From assembly GCA_051744845.1 (NCBI GenBank), contig JBNJDJ010000030.1:1-21126 (forward strand): 21,126 nucleotides of DNA, in the 5' to 3' direction. This document shows positions 7,437 to 14,863 of this stretch, in pieces. Both the position numbers and the translations under genes were made by a program. Position 1 is the first letter of the stretch; every line of letters starts with the position of its first letter. The notes under the pieces were generated by a model. It was not told where the DNA came from. It did not search any database and saw nothing but the letters and a program-made list of their open reading frames with translations. The stretch is from JBNJDJ01 sp051744845 (GTDB lineage: Bacteria > Bacillota > Clostridia > Peptostreptococcales > Acidaminobacteraceae).

Positions 7437-8342
7437 TTATTTATTAAATTCTCCATATTCTCTAAACTTCTTATATCTTTTTTCAATCCAATCTTTATCT
7501 TTTTTATATTCTTTCATAATATTTTCAATATTTTTCTTTAAATTTTTACCAAGCGAATCTAAATCATTTTTTACTGGTTCTTTAATTATTTTATCAATTA
7601 AACCTAATCTTTTTAATTCCTTAGGAACTATTTTCATCATATCAGTAGCTTTGCTTGCTTTTGAAGCATCTTTTAATAATATAGAACTAAATCCTTCAGG
7701 TGAAATTACAGAATATATAGAATTTTGAAGCATCCATACATCATTAGCTACAGCTAATCCTAGTGCACCACCTGATCCTCCTTCTCCAATGATAATCGTT
7801 AAAATAGGAACATCAAAATCAGCCATTTCGAAAAGGTTTTTAGCAATAGCTTCACTTTGACCTCTTTTTTCAGCTTCAAGTCCACAAAATGCTCCAGGAG
7901 TATCTATAAATGTAATTATAGGTCTATTAAATTTATCAGCTTGTTTCATAAGTCTTAATGCTTTTCTATATCCTTCAGGATGTGCCATACCAAAATTTCT
8001 TTCAATATTTTCATCTGTAGTTTTTCCTTTTTGATGACCTATAACAGTTACCGGTTCATCATTTAAAAGAGCAATTCCACCTACAATAGCTTTATCATCT
8101 CCATATAACCTATCACCGTGCATTTGTAAAAAATCATCAAATGTATAATTAATCAAATCTAGTGTTTTAGGTTTATTTTTATCTCTTGCTAATTGCACAA
8201 TATCCCAAGAACTCTTAGCTTTTTTATTTATTTCTTTATCCTTATTATCTTTTGAAAAATTTTCAATAACTTTATCTATAGTTAAATTATGCTTATCAGC
8301 ATATTTTTTTATTTCATCAATACTTTTAGTTAAATTATCCAT
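7437..8342 (-). CDS. accA: Acetyl-CoA carboxylase carboxyltransferase subunit alpha
   Basis: AccA forms the carboxyltransferase with AccD, moving CO2 from carboxybiotin on AccB to acetyl-CoA to give malonyl-CoA, the first step of fatty acid synthesis. Diagnostic segments are the N-terminal helical region, FLQMHGDRLYGDDKAIVGG, GHQKGK, NFGMAHPEGYRKALRLM, TFIDTPGAFCG, the oxyanion region GEGGSGGALGLAVAND and the SPEGFSSILLKDA segment. I take the ATG at 8342, which gives MDNLTK and 301 residues and overlaps the accD stop codon by 8 nt (ATGGATAA). A TTG three codons upstream is a poorer choice. The subunit is intact and last in the operon, immediately before the terminator. Confidence 0.96.
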   Translation of the reverse strand: MDNLTKSIDEIKKYADKHNLTIDKVIENFSKDNKDKEINKKAKSSWDIVQLARDKNKPKTLDLINYTFDDFLQMHGDRLYGDDKAIVGGIALLNDEPVTVIGHQKGKTTDENIERNFGMAHPEGYRKALRLMKQADKFNRPIITFIDTPGAFCGLEAEKRGQSEAIAKNLFEMADFDVPILTIIIGEGGSGGALGLAVANDVWMLQNSIYSVISPEGFSSILLKDASKASKATDMMKIVPKELKRLGLIDKIIKEPVKNDLDSLGKNLKKNIENIMKEYKKDKDWIEKRYKKFREYGEFNK

Positions 8343-9198
8343 TATTATCAACCCTGTGCATTTTTAAAATTTTTACTAAAGTGTCTCTCATCTTATCTCT
8401 TTTTTCAATCATATCTACAAAACCGTGGTTTAATAAATATTCTGAAGTTTGAAAACCCTCAGGTAATTCTTTTTTTATAGTTTGTTTAATTACTCTAGGG
8501 CCTGCAAAACCTATTAAAGCATCTGGTTCTGCCATAATTATATCTCCTAACATTGCAAACGATGCAGAAACGCCTCCTGTTGTAGGATCAGTTAATATTG
8601 AAATATATAAATTTCCTATTTTCGAATGTTTTTTTAGTGCTGAAGAAATTTTAGCCATTTGCATTAAAGAAAAAACTCCTTCCTGCATTCTAGCTCCTCC
8701 AGAAGCACAAAATATAATTAAAGGCAGATTTTCATCTATTGCCTTTTCTATTAAAAGAGTTAATTTTTCACCTAAAGCAGATCCCATTGATCCCATCATA
8801 AAAAATGGATTCATACATCCAATAGCAACTTCTTTACCATCGATTTTTCCAATACCAGTTAATATAGCAGTTTTTTCATTACTCTTTTTTTGATATTTCT
8901 TAATTTTTTCTTCATAACTATCAAAATCTATAGGATTTGATGAAGTAATTTCAGTAAATAATTCCTCAAAACTATCTTTATCTACTAAATTATTTATTCT
9001 TTGTCTTGGTGATAATCTAAATAAATATCCACATTCAAGACATTGATTTTGATTTTCTTTTAAATCTTTTTTATATATTATTTCTCCACACTCTTCACAT
9101 TTAACATAGTCATCTTTATTTAATGCATTATAACGAGCTGAAGTATTTGTGTTTTTTATTTCAACAGTTTTTTTATTTTTAAAAAACTTATCTAACAT
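8335..9198 (-). CDS. accD: Acetyl-CoA carboxylase carboxyltransferase subunit beta
   Basis: AccD is the other carboxyltransferase subunit. Its N-terminal C4 zinc ribbon is complete: CEEC at residues 34-37 and CLEC at 53-56. The crotonase-like core contains GIGKIDGKEVAIGCMNPFFMMGSMGSA, CASGGARMQEGVFSLMQMAK, LTDPTTGGVSASFAMLGD and AEPDALIGFAGPRVIKQT. The length of 287 residues is typical. The ATG abuts the accC stop codon (TAAATG), and the 3' end overlaps accA, so the four acc proteins are likely produced in balanced amounts by translational coupling. Nothing is missing or unusual. Confidence 0.97.
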   Translation of the reverse strand: MLDKFFKNKKTVEIKNTNTSARYNALNKDDYVKCEECGEIIYKKDLKENQNQCLECGYLFRLSPRQRINNLVDKDSFEELFTEITSSNPIDFDSYEEKIKKYQKKSNEKTAILTGIGKIDGKEVAIGCMNPFFMMGSMGSALGEKLTLLIEKAIDENLPLIIFCASGGARMQEGVFSLMQMAKISSALKKHSKIGNLYISILTDPTTGGVSASFAMLGDIIMAEPDALIGFAGPRVIKQTIKKELPEGFQTSEYLLNHGFVDMIEKRDKMRDTLVKILKMHRVDNNG

Positions 9199-10548
9199 TT
9201 AATCACCATAACTTTCTAAAAAAGTTTCAATATAACTAGTATCATATTTAGAGTTAACAAATTTATCATCATCTAATATATCATACAAGAAATTTGTATT
9301 TAACTTAACATTATCTATTGCTAATTCACCTAATGCTCTTTTCATTATATTTATAGCATCTTCACGGTCTTTTCCGTGTACAATTAATTTTCCAATCATA
9401 GAATCATATACCGGAGGTATACTATATCCATCATATATAAATGAATCAAACCTTACACCACGTCCTCCTGGCAAATGAACAATATCTAGTTTACCGGGTG
9501 AAGGTGCAAAATCATTTGAAGGATCCTCAGCATTTAATCTACATTCTATTGAATGCCCAAAAAATTTAATGTCTTTTTGATCTATGCTTAATTTTTCTCC
9601 ACTAGCAATTTTTATTTGCTCTTTTATAATATCTATACCTGTAACCATCTCTGTTACTGGATGCTCTACCTGAATTCTAGTATTCATTTCAATAAAGTAA
9701 TAATTATTATGTTTATCTACTAAAAATTCAATTGTTCCAGCATTTTCATATCCAATCTTTTCACATGCTTTTACTGATTCATCTGTCATTTGTTTTCTTA
9801 ATTTATCAGTTAAAATCATACTAGGAGTTTCTTCTAAAACTTTTTGATGATTTCTTTGAATTGAACAATCTCTTTCTCCTAAATGTAGGACATTTCCATA
9901 TGAATCTGCTAATATTTGTACTTCAACATGTCTGGGATTTTCAATTAATTTTTCAATATATACTCTAGAATCATTAAAAGCATTTTTAGCTTCCGATTTT
10001 GCATTATTATATGCTTTTTGAAAATCATCAATAGTCTCAGCTATTCTCATTCCTTTTCCACCACCACCGGCAGATGCTTTTATTAAAACAGGAAATCCAA
10101 TCTTTTTAGCTTTTTTTAAACCTTCTCTTTTAGAACTAATATCACTTGTACCTGGTACAATTGACACTCCTGATTTTTTCATAATTTTTCTTGCTACAGA
10201 TTTATTACCCATTTTTTTAATTATATTTGAATCAGGACCTATAAATTTTATGTCAAATTCTTCACACATTTCAGCAAATTTAGGGTTTTCTGATAAAAAA
10301 CCAAATCCTGGATGAATAGCATCACAATCATAAAGTAAAGCAGTTGAAATAATACTTGTAATATTTAAATATGACTCTTTTAAACTTCTCGGACCTATAC
10401 ATACACTTTTATCAGCTAATTGAGTATGTAATGATTCTTTATCAACAGTAGAATAAACTGCTACACTTTCTATTCCCATTTCTCTACATGCTCTAATAAT
10501 TCGTACAGCAATTTCTCCACGATTAGCAATTAATATTCTTTTAATCAT
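9199..10548 (-). CDS. accC: Acetyl-CoA carboxylase biotin carboxylase subunit
   Basis: AccC carboxylates the biotin on AccB using ATP and bicarbonate. The 449-residue protein shows the full biotin-carboxylase layout: N-terminal IKRILIANRGEIAVRIIRAC, HPGFGFLSENPKFA, the ATP-grasp glycine loop KASAGGGGKGMRIA, RDCSIQRNHQKVLEETPS, EFLVDKHNNYYFIEMNTRIQ with the metal-binding Glu and the following VEHPVTEMVTGIDI, and the C-terminal ECRLNAEDP and MIGKLIVHG segments. It contains no biotinyl domain of its own, so it works with the separate AccB just upstream (8-nt gap). A ribosome site AGGTGAT precedes the ATG. Confidence 0.97.
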   Translation of the reverse strand: MIKRILIANRGEIAVRIIRACREMGIESVAVYSTVDKESLHTQLADKSVCIGPRSLKESYLNITSIISTALLYDCDAIHPGFGFLSENPKFAEMCEEFDIKFIGPDSNIIKKMGNKSVARKIMKKSGVSIVPGTSDISSKREGLKKAKKIGFPVLIKASAGGGGKGMRIAETIDDFQKAYNNAKSEAKNAFNDSRVYIEKLIENPRHVEVQILADSYGNVLHLGERDCSIQRNHQKVLEETPSMILTDKLRKQMTDESVKACEKIGYENAGTIEFLVDKHNNYYFIEMNTRIQVEHPVTEMVTGIDIIKEQIKIASGEKLSIDQKDIKFFGHSIECRLNAEDPSNDFAPSPGKLDIVHLPGGRGVRFDSFIYDGYSIPPVYDSMIGKLIVHGKDREDAINIMKRALGELAIDNVKLNTNFLYDILDDDKFVNSKYDTSYIETFLESYGD

Positions 10549-10556
10549 CTAATCAC

Positions 10557-10997
10557 CTATTCAATCAAAAATAATGTTTGACCGTGTTCAACTATTTCTT
10601 CATTTTCTACAAGAACTTTTTTAATCACACCATCATTTTTAGCTACAATTTCATTCATTACTTTCATTGCTTCTACAATACATAATACATCACCTTTATT
10701 TACACTTTGTCCTTCTTTAACAAAAGCAGGATCTTCAGGCGATGGTGATTCATAAAACACACCAACTAGTGGAGATGTTATTTTTTCATAGTTTTCTTCA
10801 TTAATTTCTGGATTATTTTCTTTAACTTCCATTTCCTTTGTTTTACTAATATCATCTTTTTTAACAATTTTCTTCTTAACTTTTTCACCTTTATTATTAA
10901 CTACTTCAAGTTTTATTCCATTATTTTCAAAAGATAATGATTCAACATTATTTTTATTTACAGATTCTATAATTTCTTTTATTTCATTAATATTCAT
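10557..10997 (-). CDS. accB: Biotin carboxyl carrier protein of acetyl-CoA carboxylase
   Basis: AccB carries the covalently bound biotin that shuttles between AccC and AccD-AccA. The biotinylation motif EAMKVMNEI is at residues 109-117 with acceptor Lys112. The thumb segment SPLVGVFYESPSPEDPAFV (75-93) marks it as the acetyl-CoA carboxylase carrier type. A Lys/Glu-rich linker (about 38-70) joins the N-terminal helix to the biotinyl domain. I choose the ATG at 10997, which has AAGGAGG (11003-11009) 5 nt upstream and gives 146 residues; a GTG at 11018 would overrun that ribosome site. It is the first gene of the operon and the point where the carboxylase depends on biotin from the bioYBDA genes in this window. 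Confidence 0.96.
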   Translation of the reverse strand: MNINEIKEIIESVNKNNVESLSFENNGIKLEVVNNKGEKVKKKIVKKDDISKTKEMEVKENNPEINEENYEKITSPLVGVFYESPSPEDPAFVKEGQSVNKGDVLCIVEAMKVMNEIVAKNDGVIKKVLVENEEIVEHGQTLFLIE

Positions 10998-11027
10998 AAT
11001 TTCCTCCTTAAATTTCACTACATACTT

Positions 11028-11057
11028 ATTTTAATAAAAAATAGATGTTTTGTCAAC
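11028..11057 (-). promoter_or_regulatory. acc operon promoter sharing a BirA-like half-site with the bioY promoter
   Basis: On the minus strand TTGACA (11051-11056), 17 nt, then TAAAAT (11028-11033) form a good promoter 30 nt before the accB ATG. The -35 sits inside GTTGACAA (11050-11057), the same octamer that makes one arm of the BirA-like box at bioY. The 16-nt plus-strand word TTTGTCAACTGATATT (11049-11064) is identical at 18807-18822. A second arm is only weakly present here (ATGTTATC at 11075-11082, spacer 17), so the BirA assignment is tentative. Confidence 0.65.
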
Positions 11058-11062
11058 TGATA

Positions 11063-11094
11063 TTATTACCTGGTGATAACATCAGGTCTTTTTT
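11063..11094. promoter_or_regulatory. Overlapping palindrome and hairpin upstream of accB
   Basis: TTATTACCTGGTGATAA (11063-11079) is a 17-bp palindrome with one mismatch, ending 6 bp upstream of the acc -35. Its ACCTGGT core resembles FapR-type fatty-acid operators. Overlapping it, ACCTGGTG/CATCAGGT (11068-11075 with 11080-11087) forms an 8-bp stem with one G-T pair and an ATAA loop, followed on the plus strand by CTTTTTT, so it could also end plus-strand transcripts. The sequence cannot decide between these roles. Confidence 0.4.
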
Positions 11095-11124
11095 GACTTG
11101 GATGTTTATAATTATTTAACTATA

Positions 11125-11148
11125 TGTTATAATTAAATAAAAAGGAGG
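11125..11148 (+). promoter_or_regulatory. Extended -10 promoter and ribosome site for the Hpt gene
   Basis: TGTTATAAT (11125-11133) is an extended -10 box. AAGGAGG (11142-11148) sits 5 nt before the ATG at 11154. No good -35 lies at 17 nt. With a start near 11140 the leader would be very short. Confidence 0.55.
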
Positions 11149-11153
11149 AGTTA

Positions 11154-11474
11154 ATGCATAAGTTTTTTAAAGATTTATATGAAGACGTCGGAAAAGATAA
11201 AGAATTAGTCGCTGAATTAAAAGATGATTTTTTAGATATATATGCCGAATCAATAAAACCTTTAGAAGAAGCTATTGAATCTGATAATTACAAAAAAATG
11301 GATCATTTAGCTCATAAACTAAAAGGGTCTTCTCTTAATTTTAATACCCCTAAACTAACAAAATACTTTGAAAAAATAGAAAATGAAGGCAAAAACAATA
11401 TAAATATAAACTCAAAAAAATTATTAGATAAAATTAAAACTGAAATTAATAAATTTGAAAATATACATATTTAA
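11154..11474 (+). CDS. Stand-alone Hpt (histidine phosphotransfer) domain protein
   Basis: This 106-residue cytoplasmic protein is predicted to be a four-helix Hpt module that passes phosphoryl groups between receiver domains in a phosphorelay. The core motif LAHKLKGSS (52-60) matches the Hpt consensus H-x-LKGSS, with His54 as the phosphoacceptor. Flanking segments are amphipathic helices (residues 10-45 and 62-101) and no other domain is attached. It has its own promoter and ribosome site and a strong terminator shared with the convergent clpE-like gene. No histidine kinase is in the window. The only receiver nearby lacks a phosphorylatable Asp, so the true partner is probably encoded elsewhere. 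Domain assignment is good; the pathway is unknown. Confidence 0.8.
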   Translation: MHKFFKDLYEDVGKDKELVAELKDDFLDIYAESIKPLEEAIESDNYKKMDHLAHKLKGSSLNFNTPKLTKYFEKIENEGKNNININSKKLLDKIKTEINKFENIHI

Positions 11475-11480
11475 TTAAAA

Positions 11481-11516
11481 AAAAACACTACTTTCTAATT
11501 TGAAAGTAGTGTTTTT
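11481..11516. terminator. Bidirectional terminator between the Hpt and clpE-like genes
   Basis: A perfect 15-bp inverted repeat (11481-11495 with 11502-11516) with core CACTACTTTC/GAAAGTAGTG and a 6-nt loop is flanked by A and T runs, so it can end transcripts from both sides. It fills the gap between the convergent stop codons. Confidence 0.92.
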
Positions 11517-11519
11517 AAT

Positions 11520-13796
11520 TTAATTAAATATTAATTTCTGATCTTGAAAATCAACTTTTACAAGATCGCCGTCTTTATATTCTTTTTTTAGATATCTTTC
11601 AGCAATTTCATCTTCAATATATTTTTGAATAACTCGTCTTAGTGGTCTTGCTCCATATTTTACGCTATAACCTTTTTTTAATATAAAATCATAAACTTTA
11701 TCTGTTACTTCTAAACTCATATCTTTATCGCTCATCTCTTCATTTACTTCTTTAAACATTAGTTTAATTATTTCTTTTAACTCTGGCTTTTCTAATCTAT
11801 TAAATATAATCTGTTCATCTACTCTATTTAAAAATTCAGGTCTAAATATATCTTTTAAAGCAGATTTAACATTGGCTTCAATTGATTCATAGGAATCTTT
11901 TCCAAAACCTACACTATGCTTATGGTCTGTACCAGCATTTGAAGTCATTATTATAATCGTATTTTCAAAGAAAACTGTTCTTCCTTGTGAATCAGTAAGT
12001 CGACCATCTTCTAAAATTTGTAAAAGCATATTGAAAACATCGTGATGGGCTTTTTCAATTTCATCTAATAAAATAACTGAATATGGCTTTCTTCTTACTT
12101 TTTCTGTTAATTGTCCACCTTGGTCATGTCCTACATATCCTGGAGGTGCACCAATTAACTTAGAAACAGTATGTTTCTCCATATATTCACTCATATCAAC
12201 TCTTATCATAGCCTTTTCATCGCCAAATAATTCTTCAGCTAAAGTTCTGGCTAACTCGGTTTTACCAACTCCAGTAGGTCCAACAAAAATAAATGAAGAT
12301 GGTTTTCTTCTCTTTTTAAAACCTGATCTATTTCTTCTAACAGTTTTTGACAGTGATTTAATAGCTTTATCTTGTCCTATAACTCTTGACTTTAGTCTAT
12401 TTTCTAATTGAAGTAATTTATGAGCTTCAGCTTCATTAATCTTTTGAACTGGTATATTAGTCCAAGACTCTATTACATAAGCTATATCTTGTTCTTTTAT
12501 TTCTACATGCTCAACTTCCTCTTCTAACTGTTCAATTTCTTGCTCGATTGAATAAGATTCCATTTTTAACTCAGCCGACTTTTGATATTCTTCCTTAGAA
12601 GCTAGTGCTTCTCTTTGTCTATCAATCTTTTTTAACTTATCTTTTAAAGCTTTTATTTCAACTAAACCTTTATTTTTTAAATTTGCTCTTGAACCAGCTT
12701 CATCAATTACATCTATTGCTTTATCAGGTAAAAATCTATCTGTAATATATCTTTCAGATAAATATACTGCCTTTTTTATTACATCTTTTGAAATACTAAC
12801 TTTATGATATTTTTCATAATAATCTTTTATACCTTCAACAATTTCTATAGAATCATCAATAGACGGTTCATCAACAATTATTTTTTGGAATCTTCTTTCT
12901 AGTGCAGAATCCTTTTCAATATTTTTTCTATATTCTTCTAAAGTAGTAGATCCAATCATTTGGATATCTCCTTTAGATAAAGCAGGTTTTAAGATATTAG
13001 CAGCATTCATAGAGCCACCTTGTACATCTCCTGTACCTACTAAATTATGAATTTCATCTACAACTAAAATCACATTACCATGTTTAACAACTTCATCAAC
13101 TATTTTTTTCAATCTACCTTCAAATTGACCTCTGAATTGAGTCCCTGCAACAACAGCTGTTAAATCTAACAAATATATTTGAGCATCAAAAATCTTTTCA
13201 GGAACTTCTTTTTGAGCTATTCTAACAGCTAAACCTTCAGCGATAGCTGTTTTACCTACACCAGGTTTTCCAATTAAAACAGGGTTATTTTTAGATCTTC
13301 TATTTAAAATTTGTATAACTCTATCTATTTCTTTATTTCTGCCAATAACTCTATCTACTTTGTCTTCTTTAGCCAACTTAGTTAAATTAGTCCCATATTT
13401 GTCTAAATTTTTAGTGGATTTTGTACTAAAAATATTTTTACTCTTTTTCTTTGACTTTTTAGCATTACTACTTTCTTTAGCAGTATTATCTCCATCATTA
13501 AATAATGATTTAAAAGCATTCATCATAGGATTATCCTCAGAACCTTCCATCATCATTTGCATCTCTTCTTTAAAAGAATCCATATCCATATCTTTAAACA
13601 TGTTACCCATTTGGTCATTTAATTGACTAAATTCTTCTTGAGACATTCCTGTTTTATCTTTAATTTCCGATTCAACATCAATCCCTAATTCATCTGCACA
13701 ATCTAAACAATATCCTTTAACATTATCATCTTCTTTACCTAACTTATTTACAAAAACTACTGCCATTTTTTCTTGGCACTTAGAACACATCATCAT
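11520..13796 (-). CDS. clpE: ClpE-like AAA+ unfoldase with N-terminal zinc finger
   Basis: This is a two-ring-domain Clp ATPase that would unfold proteins for ClpP. From the ATG at 13796 it has 758 residues. A CxxC...CxxC zinc finger (Cys4, 7, 30, 33) is followed by a Met-rich acidic linker (about 51-95), a Lys-rich stretch, AAA domain 1 (Walker A GKPGVGKT 176-183, Walker B VVDE near 245-248), a middle region with a UVR-like segment (about 395-430), and AAA domain 2 (Walker A GPTGVGKT 506-513). VGF at 629-631 fits a ClpP-docking loop. The zinc finger and absence of Clp_N repeats fit ClpE better than ClpC. I chose 13796 because GGAG lies 8 nt upstream and the next residues are the first zinc ligands; an upstream ATG at 13847 has no such support. 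It follows pgsA with a 63-nt gap and no terminator. No clear CtsR box is visible. Confidence 0.9.
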   Translation of the reverse strand: MMMCSKCQEKMAVVFVNKLGKEDDNVKGYCLDCADELGIDVESEIKDKTGMSQEEFSQLNDQMGNMFKDMDMDSFKEEMQMMMEGSEDNPMMNAFKSLFNDGDNTAKESSNAKKSKKKSKNIFSTKSTKNLDKYGTNLTKLAKEDKVDRVIGRNKEIDRVIQILNRRSKNNPVLIGKPGVGKTAIAEGLAVRIAQKEVPEKIFDAQIYLLDLTAVVAGTQFRGQFEGRLKKIVDEVVKHGNVILVVDEIHNLVGTGDVQGGSMNAANILKPALSKGDIQMIGSTTLEEYRKNIEKDSALERRFQKIIVDEPSIDDSIEIVEGIKDYYEKYHKVSISKDVIKKAVYLSERYITDRFLPDKAIDVIDEAGSRANLKNKGLVEIKALKDKLKKIDRQREALASKEEYQKSAELKMESYSIEQEIEQLEEEVEHVEIKEQDIAYVIESWTNIPVQKINEAEAHKLLQLENRLKSRVIGQDKAIKSLSKTVRRNRSGFKKRRKPSSFIFVGPTGVGKTELARTLAEELFGDEKAMIRVDMSEYMEKHTVSKLIGAPPGYVGHDQGGQLTEKVRRKPYSVILLDEIEKAHHDVFNMLLQILEDGRLTDSQGRTVFFENTIIIMTSNAGTDHKHSVGFGKDSYESIEANVKSALKDIFRPEFLNRVDEQIIFNRLEKPELKEIIKLMFKEVNEEMSDKDMSLEVTDKVYDFILKKGYSVKYGARPLRRVIQKYIEDEIAERYLKKEYKDGDLVKVDFQDQKLIFN

Positions 13797-13859
13797 ATTA
13801 TCAACTCCATAATCTTTTTCCGTAATTTTAATTTTATTATATATCATTTAAAAAATCAA

Positions 13860-14384
13860 TTATTTTTTATTGTTATTGACATTTCTTTTATAATAACGTA
13901 TATAACTATATAATGCAACCATCGTTAAAAAAGTAGCTATTATAATCAAAGTTATATTTAGAAATTTATTATTAATAACCAAAATAGCAAAAATCGCTAA
14001 ATAAAAAAATATTGTAGATAATTTTCCATATGTATTAGATGCAATAACAACTTTCTCTTTTTTAAAATACAATAAAATACCAGAAAAAATTAAAAAGATT
14101 TCTTTGATAAAAATAATAAAAAATATAATAATAGGAATATATCCTGCATAAACTAAACTTGCTAAAACTGAAATAAGCATTAACTTATCAGCTAATGGAT
14201 CTATTACTTTTCCAAAGGATGTAATTAAATTATATTTTCTAGCAATATATCCATCTAAAAAATCGCTTATTCCTGCTATTAAAAATATGATTATTGCATA
14301 GTTAATATTATATTTAATAAAAACAAATAAATAAATAGGTACTAAAAACAGTCTGAATACCGATATTTTGTTTGGTAAGTTCAT
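13860..14384 (-). CDS. pgsA: CDP-diacylglycerol-glycerol-3-phosphate 3-phosphatidyltransferase
   Basis: PgsA makes phosphatidylglycerophosphate, the precursor of phosphatidylglycerol, at the membrane. The CDP-alcohol phosphotransferase signature D-x2-DG-x2-AR-x8-G-x3-D-x3-D is complete: Asp41, Asp44, Gly45, Ala48, Arg49, Gly58, Asp62 and Asp66. The 174-residue protein has about five hydrophobic helices and the short N-terminal NLPNKISVFRLFLVP segment typical of PgsA. AAGGAGAT precedes the ATG, and the upstream receiver-like gene ends 11 nt before it, so the two are co-transcribed. A cardiolipin synthase of the same superfamily is possible, but length and N-terminus favour PgsA. Confidence 0.9.
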   Translation of the reverse strand: MNLPNKISVFRLFLVPIYLFVFIKYNINYAIIIFLIAGISDFLDGYIARKYNLITSFGKVIDPLADKLMLISVLASLVYAGYIPIIIFFIIFIKEIFLIFSGILLYFKKEKVVIASNTYGKLSTIFFYLAIFAILVINNKFLNITLIIIATFLTMVALYSYIRYYKRNVNNNKK

Positions 14385-14395
14385 TTATCTCCTTT

Positions 14396-14746
14396 TTATT
14401 TTAATAAATCTAAAATTGTGTCAATACTTTCTTCTTCTTTTAAATCTTTTTTTAAAATATAATCATTTATACCTAATTTAAAGAAACTTTTTACATCTTT
14501 TATTTCATCATATGATGATAAAACTACTACAGGTATATCTTTATTTAAAGATTTTATTAATTTCTCAGCATTCATATCATCATATATATAAGCAGTTATG
14601 ATAAAATCAATCTTCTCTTTAGATAAAATTTCTAATCCTTCTTCTCCTGAAGAAGTAACGAAAACATATCCTCCGTTTTTTTCAATAATATTTCTTATCA
14701 TCATTTGAAACATTTTTGATCTTTCAATATATAAAATTTTTTTCAT
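14396..14746 (-). CDS. Receiver-only protein lacking the phosphoacceptor Asp
   Basis: This 116-residue protein has the alternating fold of a response-regulator receiver and no output domain. Segments are MKKILYIERSKMF (strand 1), YVFVTSSGEEGLEIL, KIDFIIT (strand 3), VVVLSSYDEIK (strand 4 with the conserved Ser) and GINDYILKKDL (strand 5 with the conserved Lys). The residue after strand 3, normally the phosphorylated Asp, is Ala52 (codon GCT). The acidic pair of the metal pocket is reduced to Glu8-Arg9. It therefore probably cannot be phosphorylated in the usual way and may be a pseudo-receiver acting by protein contact. GGGAGG precedes the ATG. It heads a likely operon with pgsA and perhaps the clpE-like gene. 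Function is unknown. Confidence 0.78.
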   Translation of the reverse strand: MKKILYIERSKMFQMMIRNIIEKNGGYVFVTSSGEEGLEILSKEKIDFIITAYIYDDMNAEKLIKSLNKDIPVVVLSSYDEIKDVKSFFKLGINDYILKKDLKEEESIDTILDLLK

Positions 14747-14801
14747 AGAACCTCCCTATTCATTTTTAGTTACCCAGTATTAATATATTTATAACAAAAA
14801 T

Positions 14802-14829
14802 TTGACATTTTTTCTAATTTTAATACAAT
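14802..14829 (+). promoter_or_regulatory. Promoter of the unknown 100-aa gene
   Basis: TTGACA (14802-14807), 16 nt, then TACAAT (14824-14829) form a good plus-strand promoter. AAAGGAGGG (14851-14859) is the ribosome site. The region 14747-14863 is divergent; a minus-strand promoter for the receiver-like gene must also lie here, but I see only a weak candidate. Confidence 0.7.
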
Positions 14830-14863
14830 TTATTTAGATAAGTCAATCTTAAAGGAGGGTTTT

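Noticed and set aside
10998..11018. GTG start of accB seven codons upstream
   Set aside because: It would place the perfect AAGGAGG ribosome site inside the coding region; the ATG at 10997 is correctly spaced from it.
13360..13626. 88-residue plus-strand ORF
   Set aside because: Antisense shadow of the Clp ATPase linker, without promoter or ribosome site.
13797..13847. Longer start of the clpE-like gene
   Set aside because: The extra 17 residues have no ribosome site or family similarity, whereas GGAG precedes the ATG at 13796 next to the zinc finger.
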